Shown here in pieces: positions 35,351 through 48,142 of a stretch of 64,000 bases of DNA. The stretch lies in contig CM075773.1 in NCBI GenBank assembly GCA_037974665.1, forward strand, positions 27,559,853 through 27,623,852. The letters are read 5' to 3'. How positions within the stretch are numbered: position 1 is the first letter of the stretch; every line of letters starts with the position of its first letter. Below the pieces are notes generated by a model. The model searched no databases. It was not told the DNA's origin and worked only from the letters and a program-made list of their open reading frames with translations. The position numbers and the translations under genes were made by a program. The DNA comes from Ehretia macrophylla (Eukaryota; Streptophyta; Magnoliopsida; Boraginales; Ehretiaceae).

Positions 35351-35470
35351 GGGGGTGCAACAAAAGGACTTCCCAGGGGGTCACCTATCCTAGAACTACT
35401 CTCATCTAAGCACGCTTAACTTCGGAGTTCTGATGGGATCTGATGCACTAAAGCAGGTATGATCACACAC
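35351..35470 (-). rRNA. 5S rRNA: 5S rRNA gene copy 23 (diverged)
   Basis: About 15 differences, spread across the gene, with three in 64-67. Partner of copy 30 in the seven-unit duplication. Confidence 0.95.
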
Positions 35471-36027
35471 GTCAAGTTGAGGGCACAAATCCTTTATGTG
35501 TTGACGGTTCAAAGTCCCAGCCTAGAGAGATGGCCCATTCAAAATATCCAATGGGCTTAACGACAACCCATCCACTTTAACAACGCAACATCCTTGCAAG
35601 ACTTGATATCAACGTGTTGTAGGGCCCTCTAATGTCCCGCGAGTTTGGTTGTTGTCTTTTTAACAGCTCACGACGTACGATCCGAGACGAAAAGATAGAG
35701 GAAAAGAAGAAAAGTGGCCTGAAAGTTATGAAAACGTACGATTTAGTTCTCTGAAGACTGGCGTAGCCGAGCAGGCTTGTTGTCCTCATCGTAGAGCACT
35801 CGGAGAGCTTTCCAACGGTATGCTGTGCGCTGCATAACTCCTTACGGAACAAAAGTTATGGCACCAGAGTGACGGAGTCCTGGTCACAAGTCCCACGGAC
35901 TCGGTTTGCGGGCCCAGCCACTACGTGAAGCGAAGTTGTCTTGCCCATGGTGCCGTGGGATTTGGTTATAGAAATGTGGTGGATAAAGCATCTTGGCAAG
36001 CCTATCCGGTGCAAAAAAATTGAAAAC

Positions 36028-36147
36028 GGGGGTGCAACACGAGGACTTCCCACGGGGCCACGCATCCTAGTACTACTATTGCCCAAGCACGGTTAACTTC
36101 GGAGTTCTGATGGGATCCAGTGCATTAGTGCTAGTATAAGCGCACCA
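36028..36147 (-). rRNA. 5S rRNA: 5S rRNA gene copy 24
   Basis: About 11 differences; pairs with copy 31 (shared changes at 1, 8, 29, 56, 68, 70). Confidence 0.96.
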
Positions 36148-36704
36148 GTCATGTTGAGGACACAAATCCTTTATGTGTTGACAGTTCGCAGTCCCAACCC
36201 AGAGAGATGGCCCATTCAAAAGGCCCAATGGGCTTAACGATAACCCATCCGCTTGAACAACACAGCATCCTCGCAAGACGTGATATCGACGGATTGTAGG
36301 GCCCTCTAATACCCCGCGAGTTAGGTTGTCATCCATTAACTACTCACGACGTACGATCCGGGACGGAAAAATAGAGCAAAAGAAGAAAAGTGGCCCGAAA
36401 CTGATGAAAACCTACGATTTTGGGCTCTAAAAATAGGCGCAGCCGAGCAGGCTTGCTCCCCCATGATAGAACTCTCGGAGAGCTTTTCAACGGTATGCTG
36501 TGCGCCGCGTAACGCCTTACGGATCAAAAGTTATGGGCACCGGGGCGACGGAGACCTGGTCCCAAGCCCCACGCCCTCGGTTTGCTGGCCCAGCCTCTAT
36601 GTGAAGCGAATTTGTCTTGCCCAAGTTGCCATGGGATTCAATATTAGAATTGTGGTGGATAAAGTATCTTGGCAACACTAACCGGGGCAAAAAATTTTGA
36701 AAAG

Positions 36705-36824
36705 GCGGGTGCAACAAGAGAACTTCCCAGGGGGTCACACATCCTAGAACTACTCTCGCCTGAGCACGCTTAACTTCAGAGTTCTGATGGGATCCGGTTC
36801 ACTAGTGCTGGTATGATCGCACAC
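36705..36824 (-). rRNA. 5S rRNA: 5S rRNA gene copy 25
   Basis: About 11 differences; pairs with copy 32 (shared changes at 2, 23, 47, 77, 86, 104, 108 and 119). Confidence 0.97.
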
Positions 36825-37383
36825 GTCATGTTGAGGGTTCAAATCCTTTATGTGTTGACGGTTCACAGTCCTAGCCTAGAGAGACGGCCCATTCAAAAGG
36901 CCCAATGGGCTTAACGACAACCCATCCGCTTCAACAATACAGCATCCTCGTAAGACGTGGTATCGATGTGTTATAGTGCCTTGTAATGTCCCACGAGTTA
37001 GGTTGTCATCCTTTTAACAGTTCACGACGTACGATTCGGGACCGAAAAAAAGTGCAAAAGAAGAAAAGTGGCCCGAAACTGATGATAACGTTCAATTTTG
37101 GGATCCAAAATTGGGCGCAGAGGTGCAGGCTTGCTGCCCCATCGTAGAGCTCTTAGAGAGCTTTCAAACAGTATGCTGTGCACCGCATAACTCTTTACGG
37201 ATCAAATGTTATGGGCACCGGAGCGACAGAGATCTAGGCCCAAGCCCCACGCCCTCGGTTTGTGGGCCCAGCCTCTACGTGAAGCGAAGTTGTCTTGCCC
37301 AAGGAGCCGAGAGATTCGGCAATAGAAATGTGGTGGATAAAGCATCTTGGCGACCCTAACCGGGGCAAAAAAAAATTGAAAAG

Positions 37384-37503
37384 GGGTGTGCAACACGAGG
37401 ACTTCATAGGGGGTCACCCATTCTAGTACTACTCTCGCCCAAGCGCGCTTAACTTCGAAGTTCTGATAGGATCTGGTGCATTAGTGCTGGTATGATCGTA
37501 CCC
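37384..37503 (-). rRNA. 5S rRNA: 5S rRNA gene copy 26
   Basis: About 9 differences; pairs with copy 33 (shared 5, 30, 46, 82, 97, 98, 117). Confidence 0.97.
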
Positions 37504-38055
37504 ATCATGTTGAGGGCAAAAATCCCTTGTGTGTTTACGGTTCATAGTCCCAGCCCAGAGAGATAGCCCATTCAAAAGCCTCAATGGGTTACAACCCATC
37601 CACTTCAACAACGGAGCATCCTCACAAGACTTGATATCGACACATTTTAGGGCCCACTAATGTCCTGCGAGTTAGGTTGTCATCCTTTTACCAGCTCACG
37701 ACGTACGATCCGGGACCGAAAAACAGAGCAAAAGGAGAAAAGTGGTTGAAACTGATGAAAACGTTCAATTTTGGTATCCAAAAACAGGCGCAGTAGAGAA
37801 GGCTTGCTGCCCCCATCGTGGAGCTCTCGGAAAGCTTTCCAACGGTATGTTGTGCACCGTGTAACTCCTTACGGATCAAAAGTTATGGGCACCGGAACGA
37901 TAGAGATCTGGGCCCAAGCCCCACGCCCTCGGTTTTCGGGCCCAGCCTCTACGTGAAGCGAAGTTGTCTTGCCCAAGGTTCTGTGGGATTCGGTATTAGA
38001 AAAGTGATGGATACAGTATCTTGGCAACCCTAACCGGGGCAAAAAATATTGAAAA

Positions 38056-38175
38056 GGGGGTGCAACAAGAGGACTTCCCAAGGGGTCACCCATGCTAGAA
38101 CTATTCTCTCCCAAGCACGCTTAACTTCGGAGTTCTTATGGGATCCCGTGCATTAGTGCTGGTATGATTGCACAC
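38056..38175 (-). rRNA. 5S rRNA: 5S rRNA gene copy 27
   Basis: About 10 differences; pairs with copy 34, which lacks only three of them. Confidence 0.97.
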
Positions 38176-38733
38176 GTCATGTTGAGGGCACAAATCCTTT
38201 ATGTGTTGGCGATTCACAGTCCCAGCCCAGAGGGATGGCCCATTCAAAATGCCAAATGGGCTTAACGACAACCCATCCGCTTCAACAATGCAACATCCTC
38301 GCAAGTCGTGATATCAACGCTTTGTAGGGCCCTCTAATCTCTCGCGAGTTAGGTTGTCATCCTTTTAACAACTCACGATGTACGATCCGGGATGGAAAAA
38401 CATAGCAAAAGAAGAAAAGTGGCCGAAATTGATGAAAACAATTGATTTTGGGATCTAAAATCGGGCACAGCTGAGTAGGCGTGCTGCCCCCGTCGTAGAG
38501 CTCTCGGAGAGCTTTCTAACAGTATGTTGTGCGTTGCGTAACTCCTTACGGATCAAAAGTTATGGGCACCAGAGCGAATGAGACCTGGACACAAGCCCCA
38601 CGTCCTCGGTTTGTGTGCACAGCCTCTACATGAAGTGAAGTTATCTTGCCTAAGGTGCCGTGGGATTCGGTAATAGAAATGTGGTGGATAAAGAATCTTG
38701 GCAACCCTAACCGGGGCAAAAAAAATTGAAAAG

Positions 38734-38853
38734 GGGAGTGCAACACGAGGACTTCCCAGGAGGTCACCCATCCTAGTACTACTCTGGCCCAAGCACGCTT
38801 AACTTCAGAGTTCTGATGGTATTCGACGCATTAGTGCTAGTATGATCGTACCG
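38734..38853 (-). rRNA. 5S rRNA: 5S rRNA gene copy 28
   Basis: About 11 differences; pairs by position with copy 35, sharing positions 15 and 117, but is more diverged than it. Confidence 0.96.
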
Positions 38854-39414
38854 GTCATGTTGTGGGCACAAATCCTTTATGTGTTGATGGTTCACAGTCC
38901 CAGCTTAGAGAGATGGCCCATTCAAAAGGCCCAATGGGCTTAACGACAACCAATCCACATCAACAACGTAGCATCCTCGCAAGACGTGATATCGACATGT
39001 TGTAGGGCCGTATAATGTTCCGCGAGTTAGGTTGTCATACTTTAAACAGCTCACGACGTATGATCCGGATCGAAAAAATAGAGCAAAAGAAGAAAAGTGG
39101 CCCGAAACTGATGAAAACGTTCAATTTTGAGCTCCAAAATTAGTCACAGCCTAACAAGCTTGATGCCCATGTCGTAGAGCTCCCGAAGAGCTTTCCAACT
39201 GTATGTTGAGTGCTGTATAACTCCTTACGGATCAAAAGTTATGGGCACCGGAGCGACGGAGACCTGGTCACGGGCCCCATGCCCTAGGTTTGCGAGCCCA
39301 GCCTCTACGTGGAGCGAAGTTGTCTTGCCTAAGGTGTCATGGATTCGGTAATAGAAATGTGGTCGATAAAGCATCTTGGCAACCCTAACCGGGGCAAAAA
39401 AAATTGAAAAGGGG

Positions 39415-39534
39415 AGGGGTGTAACACGTGGAATTCCCAAGGGGTCACCCAGCCTAGTACTACTCTCGCCCAAGCAAGCTTAACTTCGGAGTTTTGATGG
39501 GATCCGGTGCATTAGTGCTTGATTGATAGCACCC
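39415..39534 (-). rRNA. 5S rRNA: 5S rRNA gene copy 29
   Basis: About 12 differences; pairs with copy 36 (shared 7, 15, 41, 58, 83, 95, 102, 120). Confidence 0.96.
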
Positions 39535-40093
39535 GTCATGTTTAGGGCACAAATCCTTCATGTGGTGTCGGTTCACAGTCCTAGCCCAGAGTGATGGCCC
39601 ATTCAAAAGGCCCAATAGGCTTAACAACAACCCATCCGCTTCAACAATGCAGCATCCTCACAAGATGTGATATCGACACATTGTAGGGCCTTCTAATGTC
39701 CCGCGAGTTAGATTGTCCTAAATTTAACAGCTCACGACGTACGATCCGGGACGGAGAAACAGAGTAAAAGAAGAAAAGGGGCTTGAAACTGATGAAAATA
39801 TTCAATTTTGGGATCCAAAAACGGGCATAGCCAAGAAGGCTTGATGCCCTCGTCATAGAGCTCTCGGAAAGCTTTCCAACGGTATGCTGTGTGCCGCGTA
39901 ACTCCTTACGGATCAAAAGTTAAGGGCACCGGAGCGACGGAGACTTGGGCCCAAGCCCCATGCCTTCAGTTTGCGGGCCCAGCCTCTACGTGAAGCGAAG
40001 TTGTCTTGCCAAAGGTGCCATGGGATTCGGTATTAGAAATGTGGTGGATAAAGTATCTTGACAACCCTAACGGGGGCAAAAAGTATTGAAAAT

Positions 40094-40213
40094 AGGGGTG
40101 CAACAAAAGGACTTCCCAGGGGGTCACCCATCCTAGAACTACTCTCGCCTAAGCACGCTTAACTTCGTAGTTCTGATGGGATCTGGTGCATTAGTGCTGG
40201 TATGATCGTACCA
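40094..40213 (-). rRNA. 5S rRNA: 5S rRNA gene copy 30
   Basis: About 9 differences (1, 5, 30, 46, 64, 77, 107, 108, 120). Closer to the majority than its partner copy 23. Confidence 0.97.
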
Positions 40214-40773
40214 GTCATGTTGAGGGCAAAAATCCTTTATGTGTTGACGGTTCACAGTCCCAGCCTAGAGAGATGGCCCATTCAAAAGACCCAATGGGCT
40301 TAACGACAACCGATCCACTAAAAATAACCCTGCATCCTTGCAAGACGTGATATCGATGTGTTGTAGGGCCCTCTGTTGTCCCGCGAGTTACGTTGTCGTC
40401 CTTTTAACAGCTCAAGACATACGATCTGGGATGGAAAAATAGAGCAAAAGAAGAAAAGTGGCCTGAAACTTATGAAAACGTACGATTTAGTTCTCTGAAG
40501 ACTGGGGTAGCCGAGCAGGCTTGCTATCCCCGTCTTAGAGCACTCAGAGAGCTTTCCAACGGTATGCTGTGCGCCGCGTAACTCCTTATGGATAAAAAGT
40601 TATTGGCACCGGAGTGACGGAGACCTGGTTACAAGCCCCACGCCCAAGGTTTGCTGGCCCAGCCTCTACGGGAAGTGAAGTTGTCTTGCCCATGGTGCCG
40701 TGGGATTCGGTTATAGAAATGTGGTTGATGAAGCATCTTGGCATCCCTAACCGGGGCAAAAAAAATTGAAAAG

Positions 40774-40893
40774 GCAGGTGCAACACGAGGACTTCCCAGG
40801 AGGTCACCCATCCTAGTACTACTATTGCCCAAGCACGGTTACCTTCGGAGTTCTGATGGGATCCAGTGCATTACTGCTGGTATGAGCGCACCA
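40774..40893 (-). rRNA. 5S rRNA: 5S rRNA gene copy 31
   Basis: About 11 differences; partner of copy 24. Positions 52 and 56 in the A-box are changed. Confidence 0.96.
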
Positions 40894-41449
40894 GTCATGT
40901 TGAGGACACAAATCCTTTATGTGTTGACGGTTCGCAGTCCCAGCCCAGAGAGATGGCCCATTCAAAAGGCCCAATGGGCTTAACGATAACCCATCCGCTT
41001 GAACAACACAGCATCCTCGCAAGACGTGATATCGACGGATTGTAGGGCCCTCTAATACCCCGCGAGTTAGGTTGTCATCCTTTAACTACTCACGACGTAC
41101 GATCCGGGAGGGAAAAATAGAGCAAAAGAAGAAAAGTGGCCCGAAACTGATGAAAACCTACGATTTTGGGCTCTAAAAATAGGCGCGCCGAGCAGGCTTA
41201 CTCCCCCGTCATAGAACTCTCGAAGAGCTTTCCAACGGTATGTTGTGTGCCGCGTAACGCCTTACGGATCAAAAGTTATGGGCACCGGGGCGACGGAGAC
41301 CTGGTCCCAAGCCCCACGCCCTCGGTTTGCTGGCCCAGCCTCTATGTGAAGCGAATTTGTCTTGCCCAAGTTGCCATGGGATTCAGTATTAGAATTGTGG
41401 TGGATAAAGTATCTTGGCAACCCTAACCGGGGCAAAAAATTTTGAAAAG

Positions 41450-41569
41450 GCGGGTGCAACAAGAGAACTTCCCAGGGGGTCACACATCCTAGAACTACTC
41501 TCGCCCAAGCACGCTTAACTTAAGAGTTCTGATGGGATCCGGTGCACTAGTGCTGGTATGATCGCACAC
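41450..41569 (-). rRNA. 5S rRNA: 5S rRNA gene copy 32
   Basis: About 9 differences; partner of copy 25. A-box and intermediate element intact. Confidence 0.97.
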
Positions 41570-42128
41570 GTCATGTTGAGGGCTCAAATCCTTTATGTGT
41601 TGACTGTTCACAGTCCTAGCCTAGAGAGACGGCCCATTCAAAAGGCCCAATGGGCTTAACGACAACCCATCCGCTTCAACAATATAGCATCCTCGTAAGA
41701 CGTGATATCGATGTGTTATAGTGCCTTGTAATGTCCCGCGAGTTAGGTTGTCATCCTTTTAACAGTTCACGACGTACGATTCGGGACCCAAAAAAAGTGC
41801 AAAAGAAGAAAAGTGGCCCGAAACTGATGATAACATTCAATTTTGGGATCCAAAATTGGGCGCATAGATGTAGGCTTGCTGCCCTTGTCGTAGAGGTTTT
41901 AGAGAGCTTTCCAACAGTATGCTGTGCGCCGCGTAACTCTTTACGGATCAAAAGTTATGGGCACCGGAACGACAGAGATCTGGGCCCAAGCCCCACGCCG
42001 TCGGTTTGCGGGCCCAGCCTCTACGTGAAGCGAAGTTGTCTTGCCCAAGGAGCCGAGGGATTCGGCAATAGAAATGTGGTGGATAAAGCATCTTGGCGAC
42101 CCTAACCGGGGCAAAAAAAATTGAAAAT

Positions 42129-42248
42129 GGGTGTGCAACACGAGGACTTCATAGGGGGTCACCCATTCTAGTACTACTCTCGCCCAAGCACCCTTAACTT
42201 CGAAGTTCTGATGGGATCTGGTGCATTAGTGCTGGTATGATCGTACCC
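42129..42248 (-). rRNA. 5S rRNA: 5S rRNA gene copy 33
   Basis: About 8 differences; partner of copy 26. Position 57 in the A-box is changed. Confidence 0.97.
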
Positions 42249-42805
42249 ATCATGTTAAGGGCACAAATCTTTTATGTGATGACGGTTCACAGTCCCAACC
42301 CAGAGAGATGGCCCATTCAAAAGGCCCAATGGGCTTAACAACATCCCATCCGCTTCAACAAGGTAGCATCCTTACAAGACGTGATATCGACGCGTTGTAG
42401 GGCCCTCTAATGTCCCGCGAGTTAGGTTGTCATCTTTTTAACAGCTCACGATGTATGATCCGGGATCGAAAAACAGAGCAAAAGGAGAAAAGTGGCTGAA
42501 ACTGATGAAAACGTTCAATTTTGGTATCCAAAAACAGGCGCAGTAGAGAAGGCTTGTTGCCTCCATCGTGGAGCTCTCGGAAAGCTTTCCAACGGTATGT
42601 TGTGCACCGTGTAACTCCTTACGGATCAAAAGTTATGGGCACCGGAACGACAGAGATCTAGGCCCAAGCCTCACGCCCTCGGTTTGCGGGCCCAGCCTCT
42701 ACGTCAAGCGAAGTTGTCTTGCCCAAGGTTCTGTGGGATTCGGTATTAGAAAAGTGATGGATACAGTATCTTGGCAACCCTAACCAGGGCAAAAAATATT
42801 GAAAA

Positions 42806-42925
42806 GGGGGTGCAACAAGAGGACTTCCCAAGGGGTCACCCATGCTAGAACTATTCTCGCCCAAGCACGCTTAACTTCGGAGTTCTGATGGGATCCCGTG
42901 CATTAGTGCTGGTATGATCGCACAC
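42806..42925 (-). rRNA. 5S rRNA: 5S rRNA gene copy 34
   Basis: About 7 differences (2, 29, 72, 77, 82, 95, 108); partner of copy 27. Confidence 0.97.
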
Positions 42926-43483
42926 GTCATGTTGAGGGCACAAATCCTTTATGTGTTGGCGATTCACAGTCCCAGCCCAGAGGGATGGCCCATTCAAAAT
43001 GCCAAATGGGCTTAACGACAACCCATCCGCTTCAACAATGCAACATCCTCGCAAGTCGTGATATCAACGCTTTGTAGGGCCCTCTAATCTCTCACGAGTT
43101 AGGTTGTCATCCTTTTAACAGCTCACGACGTACGATCCGGGATGGAAAAACAGAGCAAAAGAAGAAAAGTGGCCGAAATTGATGAAAACAATTGATTTTG
43201 GGATCTAAAATCGGGCACAGCTGAGTAGGCTTGCTGCCCCCGTCGTAGAGCTCTCGGAGAGCTTTCTAACGGTATGTTGTGCGCTGCGTAACTCCTTACG
43301 GATCAAAATTTATGGGCACTAGAGCGAAGGAGACCTGGACACAAGCCCCACGTCCTCGGTTTGCTGGCACAGCCTCTACGTGAAACGAAGTTGTCTTGCC
43401 CAAGGTGCCGTGGGATTCGGTAATAGAAATGTGGTGGATAAAGCATCTTTGCAACCCTAACCGAGGCAAAAAAAAGTGAAAAG

Positions 43484-43603
43484 GGGAGTGCAACACAAGG
43501 AATTCCCAAGGGGTCACCCATCCTAGTATTACTTTCGCCCAAGCACGCTTAACTTCGGAGTTCTGATGGGATACGGTGCATTAGTGCTAGTATGATCGCA
43601 CCC
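43484..43603 (-). rRNA. 5S rRNA: 5S rRNA gene copy 35
   Basis: About 8 differences (15, 31, 70, 75, 95, 102, 107, 117); the A-box is unchanged. Confidence 0.97.
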
Positions 43604-44163
43604 ATCATGTTGAGGGCACAAATCCTTTATGTGTTGACGGTTCACAGTCCCAGCATAGAGAGATAGCCCATTCAAAAGGCCCAATGGGCTTAACGACAAC
43701 CCATCCACATCAACAACATAGCATCCTCGCAAGACGTGATATCGACGTGTTGTAGGGCCGTATAATGTTCCGTAAGTTAGGTTGTCATACTTTAAACAGC
43801 TCACGACGTATGATCCGGATCGAAAAAATAGAGCAAAAGAAGAAAAGTGGCCCGAAACTGATGAAAACATTCAATTTTGAGCTCCAAAATTAGTCACAAC
43901 CTAGCAAGCTTGATGCCCGCGTCGTAGAGCTCTCGGAGAACTTTCCAACGGTATGTTGTGCGCCGTGTAACTCCTTACGGATCAAAAGTTATGGGCACCG
44001 GAGCGACGGAGACCTGGTCTCGAGCCCCACGCCCTCGGTTTGCCGGCCCAGCCTCTACGTGAAGCGAAGTTGGCTTGCCTAAGGGGTCACGGGATTCGGT
44101 AATAGAAATGTGGTGGATAAAGTATCTTGGCCACCCTAACCAGGGCAAAAAAAATTGAAAATG

Positions 44164-44283
44164 AGGGGTGCAACACGAGGAATTCCCAAGGGGTAACCCA
44201 GCCTAGTACTACTCTCGCCCAAGCTAGCTTAACTTCGGAGTTTTGATGGGATCTGGTGCATTAGTGCTTGTATGATAGCACCC
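44164..44283 (-). rRNA. 5S rRNA: 5S rRNA gene copy 36
   Basis: About 11 differences; partner of copy 29. Confidence 0.96.
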
Positions 44284-44885
44284 GTCATGTTTAGGGCACA
44301 AATCCTTCATGTGGTGTCGGTTCACAGTCCCAGCCCAGTGTGATGGCCTATTCAAAAGGCCCAATAGGCTTAACAACAACCCATCCGCTTCAACAATGCA
44401 GCATCCTCACAAGACGTGATATCGACACATTGTAGGGCCTTCTAATGTCCCGCGAGTTAGATTGTCCTAAATTTAACAGCTCACGACGTACGATCCGGGA
44501 CGGAGAAACAAAGTAAAAGAAGAAAAGGGGCTTGAAACTGATGAAAATATTCGATTTTTGGCTACAAAAATGGTCGCAACCGAGGAAGCTTGATGCCCCC
44601 ATCGTACAGTTCTCAGAGAGCTTTCGAACGGTATGCTGTGCGCTGCGTAACCCCTTACAGATCAAAAGTTATGGGCACCGGAGCGACGAAGACCTGGTCA
44701 CAAGCCCCACGACCTCGGTTTACGGGCCCAGCCTCTATGTGAAGTGAAGTTCTCTTGCCCAAGGTGCCGTGGGATTTGGTAATAGAAATGTGGGGGATAA
44801 ACCATCTTGGCAACCCCAACCGGGCAAAAAAAATTGAAAATGGCGGTGCAACACGAGGACTTCCCAAGGGGTCACCCATCCTAGT

Positions 44886-44890
44886 ACTAC
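44886..44890. repeat. Target-site duplication, left (ACTAC)
   Basis: ACTAC lies directly before the LTR and again at 49012-49016, where its first A coincides with the last base of the LTR (one A appears to have been lost at the junction). Confidence 0.8.
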
Positions 44891-46092
44891 TGTCACGCCC
44901 CCAACCTGACCTATGAAGGTTAGACTAGGGTGTGATCTAATCATTCATGTTCTTTTACGATTATAACTGGTTAACGAAGGTTAAGCTTATCCGTTAGACT
45001 AGAACTCCAACAATTCTTCGAAAAAATCGGCAGGATAACAGCTGTAGTTAGGACCTTTTTGTTTGACCTAATTTTTAAACGCCTCGATTATTCCAATCAT
45101 TAATCCAATTCCATTAAGGACTCCTATTTTGTCATCAACCGATATGCCTACCAGTCTATCTTGAAAGTCTTGTTTGGTTAATAAGCCTAGCATGATAACT
45201 ATGTCCCGTTTATTTATCAATTTCCTATCATGCAAGTACCTATTATTCTTTAGTTTACAAATAAGCACCTAAGTGGAATTAGATAGAATTGACTTAGTTT
45301 ATTTTTTACCTATTGGTTTAATTGCCTATGATAGCTACTATTCAAGATAATGAAAGCAAATAACCAAATAAGAAGTTCGTCCGGTTATAGATAGTACAAT
45401 CCCAAAATTAAACCCAAATTACAACGGGGTCATTTACATCAATAAAATGAACAGTTTGCAATCAAACACTACATCCATATAGCAACCACTTTCAGGCAAA
45501 GCACAAAAGCACGTAGTCACTCCAAGGAATCATCAACAAGCACATTTACTTCGGGTACTTGTACCAAATCTGCTGCACCTGTGACAAAAAAGAGGGTGAG
45601 TCCTTATGAACTCAGCGAGGGGGAACGAGAGATAACGTTTTGAAATCCTTTTCCGGTTAAACTTATGAAAAACTCTTTTTGAAAGCATGACATATAACAC
45701 AAGTAAGTTTATACCATAATATAAATGTAATTGAACACATTTACCAGTCTTTCCTCCCCGAGGTACTCTAAGAACCAAGCAAGAGTACTTAAACACATAG
45801 TGAAAAGGATACGGTAAGCTTTCACTCTCAAGATCATTTCTGGTAACAGTTGTTGCGGCTGGCTTCAATCATCCACTTATCACGCCAAATGGGTGTACTC
45901 CGGATGTACCCCGAAATCCTACGACCCAACTCTCCGAGGAAGTCTAGCCCCCAAGCAAGAGAGGGAATTGGACAATGATAGTCACGGTTGCACCGGTAAG
46001 CCCGATGCCGCTCGGTGTGCGTGAAACGCTACCATGCCAGAATGAAAGGTTGTAACCTTGTATGCAATGCACATTTATGACATTTAATATAT

Positions 46093-46460
46093 CACATTAG
46101 GAGGACCACAAGGTAGGTTGCCTCCGAGAAAGTATATGATCACATTTTGACATATTGGCATATAAGGCATTGTAAGAACATGTAATCATTTCATATATCA
46201 ATTTGAAGGCAATTAAACTTCCACGGGCAGCCAAGTAATCATGTTCAAATAAGCCATAGAATGTCTTTTAACAATTCACATTAGGAGGATAACAAAGTAG
46301 GTTGCCTCCGAGCAAGTATAAGATCACTATTGACAAGTAAACGAACGAGGCATGCTTAACACGAATTTTCACTTTGTAAAACACAAAGTTATATGAACAT
46401 TAAACGGGCAGCCATGTAACACATGTAAATCAAGTCATATAACTCATTTCGGGGTTCACG
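46093..46460. repeat. Tandem duplication inside the solo LTR (2 x ~184 bp)
   Basis: CACATTAGGAGG begins both at 46093 and at 46277. After each come GTAGGTTGCCTCCGAG, a GATCAC and TTGACA stretch and a CGGGCAGCCA motif in the same order. Other LTRs in the window have this segment once. The copies have diverged clearly, so the duplication is not recent. Confidence 0.75.
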
Positions 46461-48115
46461 TATCAAGTATTAAGATCATACAAGCATGCAATGACGTTTA
46501 CATGAGACCGGGTGCAAAAAGAGTTTACTTATCAACATGTAATCATCGGAAATCATATTTAGAGTTATAAAAACAATTCCGGGCAGCCCATTAACATTCC
46601 TCAACATCAATTTATAATTCACACAAGAGTGGTCTATGGCTCGAGAACCTACGGGGCCATTAGGGTTTTCTAGGCCGTGCTCGGGTCGGTTTCGTTTGCT
46701 AAGCACCACAAACAACTCTTAAACCATTTCAAGCATAGTCTAAATTTATTAGGCAACCTACTAATCACACAAGTAAACACATTAATCATATGATCATCAC
46801 TTAGCGAGATTTCATAGTTAATAGGGTTTCAATTCATGCTTACACGTGCGATTAAGCCACAAGTTGTCACGTAATTAACCCAAGCCATGCATCGATTAAT
46901 TAAAACATCTTCAATCATCCAAAACAGTCCACACAACATCCAAGTGCCACAATCCCAAGCATTCAATGCCACAAGAGAAGTTACAACATTTTTCAAAGCA
47001 TATCACTAAATGAAAACCCCACTGCAATGGTCTGTTTTCCCACATTCATTTAGACAAACAAAAAATCTCCAATTTCAGTGAACAAAATATCAAATTAAAT
47101 CTTAATGAGTGATTTAAATCCAGAAACAAACCTTGCATCATTTGGAGTTCGGATTCAAGAGTTATAGCCAAAACCGTGAGACTACGCAAAACTGTCCAGA
47201 TTTGCACACATTTCAATACTTGTCATTTTTGAGGACCTTAGGGTCAGATTTAACCTTAGTCTATTTCTGACAAAAAATGTCCAGAACTAAAAAATATATC
47301 AGCACAAAAAATTTCATGCATTTTGGATATCATTTACTAAGTCAAAACGGGTTAGTTCAAGGACAGTGAACTGCCAAAAACCTGCTTCATTTTCCAGATT
47401 TTCCAGATTTAGACACCTTTCGATGTTTTTCCATTTTGGAGACCGTAGAGTCAAAATTGGCTTTGGCCTATTTCTATGAAAAAATCTTAAAACTGGAAAA
47501 ACTAGATACCTACCAATTTTCACACATTTTCAACACCAGTTACCTGGTCAAATTCACTTCACTCCAACAAGTCAGAAAACTGCCAATTATACGATTTCAC
47601 CTACTTCACATTCTAGCCAAATATCTTGCCATGCATGTTTACAAAAGCTAATGTACACACATATATCACAAGTACAGAGGTAAAAATAGACATTTAGATG
47701 CATGCATGTAGTTTTTGAAAGCTTTTCAAAAGAGTTTAACCCTCACCTTAGCCTATTGGTGGTTAATGATGCACAAACACTCTTCAAAATGCACAAAGGG
47801 AGCTTCTTCCTTGCTTTGGCTGAGAGATATCTTGATATCCTTTAAATCCCAGCTTAGTTAGCTTATGATTAGTGTGTGCATGTGACTAGAACAAAAATGG
47901 AAGAACACTATCAAGACTTACCTTAGGCCGAAAATGATGAGTTTTGTGACTTGTGTGCATTTTTTAGCTAGTTGCCTTGCTTGTGCTTGCTATGGCCAAG
48001 CTTGGGAGAGACTTAGAGAATTTTTAGGAGTCTTGAATGCTCAAGGGGCTGCCATGGCCAAAAATGAGAGAGAAGGAGAGAGAATGAGAGAGTTTGTGAG
48101 GAAAAGTGAAGTTTT

Positions 48116-48142
48116 AGTGTGTGTATGTGTGTGTGTGTGCTC
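48116..48142. repeat. GT microsatellite in solo LTR
   Basis: Short run of GTGT steps with one interruption, not seen at the matching place of the other LTRs. Confidence 0.75.

Larger units (their letters stand above)
35055..39803. repeat. Seven-unit higher-order block, left copy
   Basis: About 4.75 kb that repeats directly after itself. Units 23-29 pair in order with 30-36. Some pairs are near-identical (25/32 about 6 differences in ~190 bp; 27/34 fewer), well below the divergence between arbitrary units. The left limit is approximate. Confidence 0.8.
39804..44552. repeat. Seven-unit higher-order block, right copy
   Basis: Second copy of the block, offset ~4749 bp (seven units). The right end is sharp: the spacer at 44460-44552 is almost identical to 39710-39803, then the two sequences part within a few bases. 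Confidence 0.8.
25723..44890 (-). repeat. 5S rDNA tandem array, segment B (units 9-36 and part of 37)
   Basis: Continuation of the array after element 2, same orientation and period (671-681 bp for most units; unit 17 is shorter at ~656 bp). It contains the seven-unit duplication described separately. Confidence 0.96.
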
